Source: Bacillus sp. FJAT-45037
Lineage (GTDB): Bacteria > Bacillota > Bacilli > Bacillales > Bacillaceae_D
Length of the DNA: 64,000 bases
Reading direction: 5' to 3'
Assembly: GCF_002797325.1 (NCBI RefSeq)
Contig: NZ_KZ454938.1
Span: 818,267-882,266 of the forward strand
The notes under the pieces were generated by a model. It had not been told where the DNA came from and searched no databases. It saw only the letters and a list, made by a program, of their open reading frames with translations. Positions within the stretch are counted from its first letter, which is position 1; each line of letters begins with the position of its first letter. This document shows, piece after piece, positions 59,387 to 64,000 of this stretch. The position numbers and the translations under genes are program-made.

Positions 59387-61555
59387 TTGAGGAAACGTTT
59401 TTCTATTGATCATATACCTTGGTGGAAGCGTATACGCGACCATCGTTACATACGAACGATTTTATTTATCATTCTCGCGCTCTTTTTATATGTTTCAATG
59501 CTAGGTAACATTATCCCCGAAACGCTTGATGTGCGTTTGTCGCAAATTGCAGACAGAGATATTCGATCGCCAATCACGACGGAGAACCGTATTGAAACAG
59601 AAGAGAAAAGAAGTGAGGCCATTGACGCCATCAACCCCGTTTATGAATTAAAACGAGATTATGCCCAGAATCAAGTAGTGAAAGTGAATGATATATTTGA
59701 GCTCATTAGAAGAGTTGCTTTTGATGAAGAGGGTATAGTAGAAGAAGAGGTAGAAGAAGCTGACGGCGAAGAAGAAAATGATGAACAACTAGCGTACATT
59801 CAAGAAGTTCTTTCTTCAGGGACAAGCAATGATTTGTCGGATGAGACGATTCTGACGTTAATGAATTCAAACGCTTCTCAACTTCGAATTGCTCAAGAAG
59901 CGACTGCGAATGCTGTACATGAAGCGATGAGTCGGCAGATTTCCATTCAGAATTTAAATGACATTAAACAGTCTGTTGATGAGCAGTTTGCTATTTCAAC
60001 GGTTAGTAAGCGTCTGTTAGAAGCAATGATCGAAATTGCGCAATTTGCTATCATCCCGAATTATATTTATGATCTCGAAGGGACAGAGCGTCTTCGTCAA
60101 GAAGCGAGTGATCGGGTGGAACCTGTGATGATTCGTGAAGGACAGTTGCTAGTAAAAGAAGGCGAAATGGTTGAGTATGAAATTTATGAACAACTTCGTC
60201 TCGTTGGTTTACTTGAAGATTCATTTAATCCAAATCCGTATATTGGTCTAGCATTGTTAGTGTTATTAATGATAGGAATGCTCGCCTATTACTTGAAAGA
60301 AGCGAAGACGACCGTTCAACACAACAATAGTCATTTGGTTCTCTTTATTTTAATCTTTGTTGTGACGGCCATGTTGATGAAAATGTCGAGCTTGCTTGAG
60401 GGTTTGGATATTAGTGGAATCGGATTTATTGTTCCGGTTGCGATAGGAGCCATGCTGCTCACCACCTTAATCCATCCGAGAATTTCATTATTTACGAGTG
60501 TACTTTTTGCAGTCGTAGGAAGCATTTACTTTAATAATGACGGAGTAGGTACGTTCCATTTTACATACGGGGTCTATATTTTATTTAGTGCCTTTGCAGG
60601 GACGTATTACTTAAGTCGATCCAACCGAGTGTCACGAATTTTGCGAGCGGGATTCTTTGTCTCCCTTGTAAATATTGTGGCAATTATATCGCTCCTCTTT
60701 ATGAGAACCGTTCAAAGTAGTTGGATAGAGGTGGGAATGCACGTTGGATTTGCCTTCTTATCGGGATTCTTAGCGGCTGTTTTAACAATTGGTTTGCTCC
60801 CGTTTTTCGAGGCAGGGTTTGGGATTTTATCAACGTCAAGGCTAATTGAACTCTCTAGTCCCAATCAACCACTGCTTCGAAAAATTTTAACCGAGACACC
60901 TGGAACATATCATCATAGTGTCGTCGTCGGTAATTTATCAGAAGCTGCATGTGAAGCAGTAGGAGAGAATGGATTACTAGCACGTGTGGGAGCCTATTAC
61001 CATGATCTTGGTAAGACGAGACGGCCCCATTACTTTATAGAAAATCAACAAAAAATGGCGAATCCGCATGATCAATTAAAGCCACTGGCGAGCACCAACA
61101 TTATCGTTGCTCACCCATATGATGGGGCGGCGCTGTTAAGAGAACATAAGATGCCTAAAGAAATCATTGATATTGCCGAACAACACCATGGGACGAGTTT
61201 GCTGAAATTCTTTTATTATAAAGCAAAAGAGGAATCAGACGAAGTGGTGAGCGAAGATCAGTTTAGATACCCTGGTCCTAAACCTCAAACAAAGGTCGCT
61301 GCCATTGTAATGATTGCTGATAGCGTCGAGGCAGCCGTTCGATCGATGTCGGCTCCTACACCTGAAAAAATCGAAGGGTTAGTACGGAAGATCATTACAG
61401 ACAAGCTTGAAGACGGACAATTTGACGAATCTGATATTACCTTAAAGCAATTGAACCAGATTACGGTAACGATGTGTGAGTCATTAAAAGGAACGTTCCA
61501 TCAACGCATTGAATACCCAGACGATAAAAAAGATAAAGGAGAGACGAAAACATGA
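59387..61555 (+). CDS. pgpH: 7TM-HD cyclic-di-AMP phosphodiesterase PgpH (YqfF)
   Basis: A 722-residue protein: N-terminal helix (~25-43), large extracellular 7TMR-HDED region (~50-275), a seven-helix block (~278-480) and a cytoplasmic HD domain (~500-690) with TPGTYHHSVVVGNLSEAACE, RVGAYYHDLGKTRRPHYFIE (HD pair), EQHHGTSLLKFFYYKA. It hydrolyses c-di-AMP, adjusting potassium and osmotic balance. Length fits B. subtilis YqfF. TTG 59387 follows AAGGGGTGAGG. Overlaps ybeY by 4 bp. Confidence 0.95.
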   Translation: MRKRFSIDHIPWWKRIRDHRYIRTILFIILALFLYVSMLGNIIPETLDVRLSQIADRDIRSPITTENRIETEEKRSEAIDAINPVYELKRDYAQNQVVKVNDIFELIRRVAFDEEGIVEEEVEEADGEEENDEQLAYIQEVLSSGTSNDLSDETILTLMNSNASQLRIAQEATANAVHEAMSRQISIQNLNDIKQSVDEQFAISTVSKRLLEAMIEIAQFAIIPNYIYDLEGTERLRQEASDRVEPVMIREGQLLVKEGEMVEYEIYEQLRLVGLLEDSFNPNPYIGLALLVLLMIGMLAYYLKEAKTTVQHNNSHLVLFILIFVVTAMLMKMSSLLEGLDISGIGFIVPVAIGAMLLTTLIHPRISLFTSVLFAVVGSIYFNNDGVGTFHFTYGVYILFSAFAGTYYLSRSNRVSRILRAGFFVSLVNIVAIISLLFMRTVQSSWIEVGMHVGFAFLSGFLAAVLTIGLLPFFEAGFGILSTSRLIELSSPNQPLLRKILTETPGTYHHSVVVGNLSEAACEAVGENGLLARVGAYYHDLGKTRRPHYFIENQQKMANPHDQLKPLASTNIIVAHPYDGAALLREHKMPKEIIDIAEQHHGTSLLKFFYYKAKEESDEVVSEDQFRYPGPKPQTKVAAIVMIADSVEAAVRSMSAPTPEKIEGLVRKIITDKLEDGQFDESDITLKQLNQITVTMCESLKGTFHQRIEYPDDKKDKGETKT

Positions 61556-62022
61556 ATTTAACGATCGATTTACATGATGAAACGACGACGTTAACACCCG
61601 AACAAGAAAAATTGATGACAGACCTTATTACGACAGCCGTTAACTTTGAGAAGTTAGACGGTGAGATCGAACTGTCTGTCACACTTGTTGATGAAGCGAG
61701 AATACAAGAGATTAATAAAGAATATCGCGGCAAAGACACACCTACAGATGTCATATCATTTGCACTTAATGATGAAATGGAAGATGAAATTCAACTTGTA
61801 GGAGAAGGAATTCCTAATGCATTAGGAGACATCATTGTTTCTGTTGCTCATATTAAGCGCCAAGCTGATGAGTATGGTCATTCGTTTGACCGAGAACTAG
61901 GTTTTTTAACGGTCCATGGTTTTTTACACTTACTAGGATACGATCATATGACAGAAGCCGATGAACAAGCGATGTTCTCACGTCAAGAGGAGATCTTAAG
62001 CGAGTATGGGCTTACAAGATAG
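61552..62022 (+). CDS. ybeY: rRNA maturation RNase YbeY
   Basis: A 156-residue zinc endoribonuclease with the three-His motif HGFLHLLGYDH (~118-128) and NKEYRGKDTPTDVISFAL. It matures rRNA ends and helps ribosome quality control. ATG 61552 overlaps the pgpH stop (ATGA), and its end overlaps dgkA by 17 bp. GGAGAGACG serves as ribosome binding site. Confidence 0.96.
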   Translation: MNLTIDLHDETTTLTPEQEKLMTDLITTAVNFEKLDGEIELSVTLVDEARIQEINKEYRGKDTPTDVISFALNDEMEDEIQLVGEGIPNALGDIIVSVAHIKRQADEYGHSFDRELGFLTVHGFLHLLGYDHMTEADEQAMFSRQEEILSEYGLTR

Positions 62023-62401
62023 AAATAAGCGCGGATTCTCTCGGCTACTCCGTTCATTTGGCTACGCTTCTGAGGGGTTAAAGCATGTGTTCTTTTATGA
62101 GCAGAACATGCAAATTCATATTAGCCTCTCGGTCGTGGTAGTTCTTTTAGGGGCTTGGTTAGATGTGTCACGTATTGAATGGTTAATTATTTTACTCGTG
62201 ATTAGCGGAATTTTCTCCTTAGAAATCATGAATACCGCGATTGAGAGAACCGTCGATCTTGTAACAGAGGAGTACCACCCTATCGCCAAACGAGCAAAAG
62301 ACGTTGCCGCTTCGGCTGTATTCGTGTATAGTGTTTTTGCTGTCATTATTGGTTTAGTTTTGTTTATTCCTTATATTCTTGAAAAGCTATCATCTTTATA
62401 A
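62006..62401 (+). CDS. dgkA: diacylglycerol kinase family protein (undecaprenol kinase)
   Basis: A 131-residue membrane kinase with an N-terminal amphipathic part (RGFSRLLRSFGYASEGLKHV), EQNMQIHI, three membrane helices and the catalytic FSLEIMNTAIERTVDLV (Glu pair) with EEYHPIAKRAKDVAASAV. Gram-positive members phosphorylate undecaprenol to recycle the cell-wall carrier. The start ATG 62006 lies inside ybeY and has only a weak ribosome binding site, so coupling is likely. Confidence 0.94.
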   Translation: MGLQDRNKRGFSRLLRSFGYASEGLKHVFFYEQNMQIHISLSVVVVLLGAWLDVSRIEWLIILLVISGIFSLEIMNTAIERTVDLVTEEYHPIAKRAKDVAASAVFVYSVFAVIIGLVLFIPYILEKLSSL

Positions 62402-62445
62402 AATGTATCAAATCGAGTAAGTGTACGAGAGGAGATTCTCATCAC

Positions 62446-63189
62446 ATGTGGAAGACATTTCAGAAGAATATTATTGCGGGAATATTGTTCCTCCTCCCAG
62501 CAATTGCTACTATTTATGTTATACAGTTTCTGTTTACTCTTATTGATTCTTTTTTAGGCTCATTTGTAACGGGAATTTTAAAAGCATTGAATGTCATTTC
62601 TACTGTCGATGATCGCATTTATTTTTTAGGTGTCTACACACCATTTTCTGAACGCTTACTTGGAATTGGCTTTGTATTAACCATCTTATTGCTTACGTGG
62701 GTTGGTGCACTGCGGTTAAAAGGTCGAGGAATTAGAGTCCTTGATTCCATTGATCAAGCGTTTAGAAAAATACCGATTGCCAATTCCATTTATACCTCTG
62801 TTGAACAAATCGTTCACGCTTTTGCTCAGGAGAGAACGTCATTTCAAAATGTGGTACTCGTCGAATACCCTAGAAAAGGACTGTATACGGTTGGGTTTCA
62901 GACGGGTGAATCTAAAGAGGAAGTACAACGAGTAACTTCTAGGCAGTGTATCAACGTTTTTTTACCAACGACGCCTAACCCAACATCTGGGTGGTTGATT
63001 TTAGTGCCGAAAGAAGATGTTATTGAACTAAATATGACAGTGGAACAAGGTCTAAAGTTTATTATTTCAGGTGGTGTGGTCGTACCTCCTGATGAAGCGA
63101 GTGAAGCGGAGCAAAAAGAAGCTGTTGTTCACTCAGATGAAATGCTCGTCGAAATACGAAGTAAAAGAGAGGAAGAGAAAAATGGATAA
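62446..63189 (+). CDS. DUF502 domain-containing membrane protein
   Basis: A 247-residue protein with two N-terminal membrane helices (~8-33, ~68-88) and a soluble part: GRGIRVLDSIDQAFRKIPIA with NSIYTSVEQIVHAF, VLVEYPRKGLYTVGFQTGES, VFLPTTPNPTSGWLILVPKE. This is DUF502, whose plant members (LCV/COV1) act in vesicle or wall processes. Bacterial function is unknown. It stands between dgkA and cdd, which are adjacent in B. subtilis 168. Its stop overlaps cdd. ATG 62446 follows GAGAGGAG. Confidence 0.9.
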   Translation: MWKTFQKNIIAGILFLLPAIATIYVIQFLFTLIDSFLGSFVTGILKALNVISTVDDRIYFLGVYTPFSERLLGIGFVLTILLLTWVGALRLKGRGIRVLDSIDQAFRKIPIANSIYTSVEQIVHAFAQERTSFQNVVLVEYPRKGLYTVGFQTGESKEEVQRVTSRQCINVFLPTTPNPTSGWLILVPKEDVIELNMTVEQGLKFIISGGVVVPPDEASEAEQKEAVVHSDEMLVEIRSKREEEKNG

Positions 63190-63580
63190 ACAACAATTAA
63201 TGAACAAGGCTAAGGAAGCACGTGAAAATGCGTATGTTCCTTACTCAAAGTTCCAAGTCGGAGCAGCATTACTTATGGAGGATGGATCGGTTTTCAAAGG
63301 GGCAAATATTGAAAATGCATCATATGGTCTAACCAATTGTGCTGAACGTACGGCTTTGTATAAGGCGTACTCGGAAGGCAACCGGACAGTCGAAGCTATT
63401 GCCATTATCGCTGATACGGAACGACCTGTGACTCCATGTGGGGCGTGTCGTCAAGTGATGGTTGAATTAATGCCACCAAATGCAGCAGTATACTTAACAA
63501 ATTTAAAGGGTGATGTTCAGGAAATGACAGTATCAGAATTATTGCCAGGAGCATTTACAGCGGAGGATCTAAATGAATAA
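63182..63580 (+). CDS. cdd: cytidine deaminase
   Basis: A 132-residue zinc enzyme deaminating cytidine/deoxycytidine: [36 protein letters not shown] (Cys and catalytic Glu) and [15 protein letters not shown] (Cys pair). Length is that of tetrameric Bacillus CDA. ATG 63182 follows AGAGAGGAAGAG. It overlaps DUF502 by 8 bp and era by 8 bp. Confidence 0.96.
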   Translation: MDKQQLMNKAKEARENAYVPYSKFQVGAALLMEDGSVFKGANIENASYGLTNCAERTALYKAYSEGNRTVEAIAIIADTERPVTPCGACRQVMVELMPPNAAVYLTNLKGDVQEMTVSELLPGAFTAEDLNE

Positions 63581-64000
63581 TTCACCAAAAGGATTTAAAT
63601 CAGGATTTGTTTCGATTATTGGAAGACCGAATGTCGGGAAATCTACCCTACTTAATTATGTGATTGGACAAAAGATTGCCATCATGTCAGACAAGCCACA
63701 AACGACACGTAATAAAATTCAAGGTGTCTATACGAGCAATGAATCGCAAGTTGTCTTTATTGATACACCTGGAATCCACAAGCCTAAACATAAGCTCGGT
63801 GACTTTATGATGAAAGTTGCACAAAACACTTTGCGTGGAGTCGACCTTGTATTATACGTGGTGGATGCTGGTGAAGCGTTTGGTAGTGGTGAGGAATATA
63901 TTATTGAACGCCTAAAAGAAACGTCAACACCCGTCTTTCTAGTCATCAACAAAATTGATAAAGTGAAGTCAGATGATTTACTTGGCATTATTGAAACATA
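63573..64000 (+). CDS. era: GTPase Era, N-terminal part (3' end outside window)
   Basis: The first 142 codons of Era, a GTPase for 16S rRNA/30S maturation: G1 [11 protein letters not shown], switch [14 protein letters not shown]3 [15 protein letters not shown]4 VINKIDKV. The KH domain lies beyond the edge. ATG 63573 follows GCGGAGGATC inside the end of cdd. Confidence 0.96.
   Translation, partial: MNNSPKGFKSGFVSIIGRPNVGKSTLLNYVIGQKIAIMSDKPQTTRNKIQGVYTSNESQVVFIDTPGIHKPKHKLGDFMMKVAQNTLRGVDLVLYVVDAGEAFGSGEEYIIERLKETSTPVFLVINKIDKVKSDDLLGIIET

Overview
The window looks like a chromosomal segment of a low-GC, spore-forming Bacillaceae, probably of the alkaliphilic Bacillus/Alkalihalobacillus type. 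The reasons are a rpsU-yqeY-yqeZ-floA-yqfB-yqfC-yqfD-phoH-pgpH-ybeY-dgkA-cdd-era order at the right end that follows the Bacillus subtilis core order, CotF-like coat proteins, RsbR-type STAS proteins, strong AGGAGG ribosome binding sites, frequent TTG/GTG starts and T-tailed intrinsic terminators. The assignment rests on gene content only.

Region 1 (1-11.4 kb) is a patchwork of short units. It holds a gene cut by the window edge, a decayed oxidoreductase fragment, a DUF2243/CtaG pair, cardiolipin synthase, an MBL-fold hydrolase, small CotF-like proteins, an RsbR-like STAS protein, an SDR gene with an early frameshift, a DUF3231 protein, and a TetR/epimerase pair bracketed by mirror-image operators.

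Region 2 (11.4-26.9 kb) is the accessory, rearranged part. It contains an IS110-family element with a candidate bridge RNA, a multiply broken IS1182-family element, a stranded group II intron 3' end (domains V/VI), six copies of a 59-bp hairpin repeat in one orientation, a duplicated promoter/start region shared by two unrelated genes, and a 203-bp inverted repeat. Among these sit a GntR-controlled ABC transporter, two VOC proteins, an aminoglycoside 6-adenylyltransferase-like enzyme, a GNAT acetyltransferase, a methyltransferase, small membrane proteins and two more STAS proteins. One of the STAS genes is interrupted by an in-frame TGA.

Region 3 (26.9-34.4 kb) is ordinary: aldehyde dehydrogenase, a CBS/CorC-type membrane protein, hydrolases, a DMT exporter, GNAT and a Na/Pi cotransporter.

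Region 4 (34.4-52.7 kb) is a large fatty-acid/acyl-CoA catabolism locus. It has two acyl-CoA dehydrogenases, acyl-CoA ligase, three SDRs, 3-hydroxyacyl-CoA dehydrogenase, two enoyl-CoA hydratases, an ACAD10/11-like phosphotransferase, a ComB-like phosphatase, a quinone oxidoreductase and a complete branched-chain-amino-acid-type ABC transporter. A TetR gene lies in the middle. The 18-bp palindrome ATACTAACTAGTTAGTAT precedes the second and third transcription units, and a near match precedes the first, which suggests one local regulon.

Region 5 (52.8-64 kb) is the conserved core cluster: translation (rpsU, ybeY, era), membrane microdomains (NfeD/FloA), sporulation (yqfC, yqfD), c-di-AMP breakdown (pgpH), lipid kinase (dgkA) and cytidine deaminase. 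era runs off the right edge.

No tRNA, rRNA or CRISPR array was seen.
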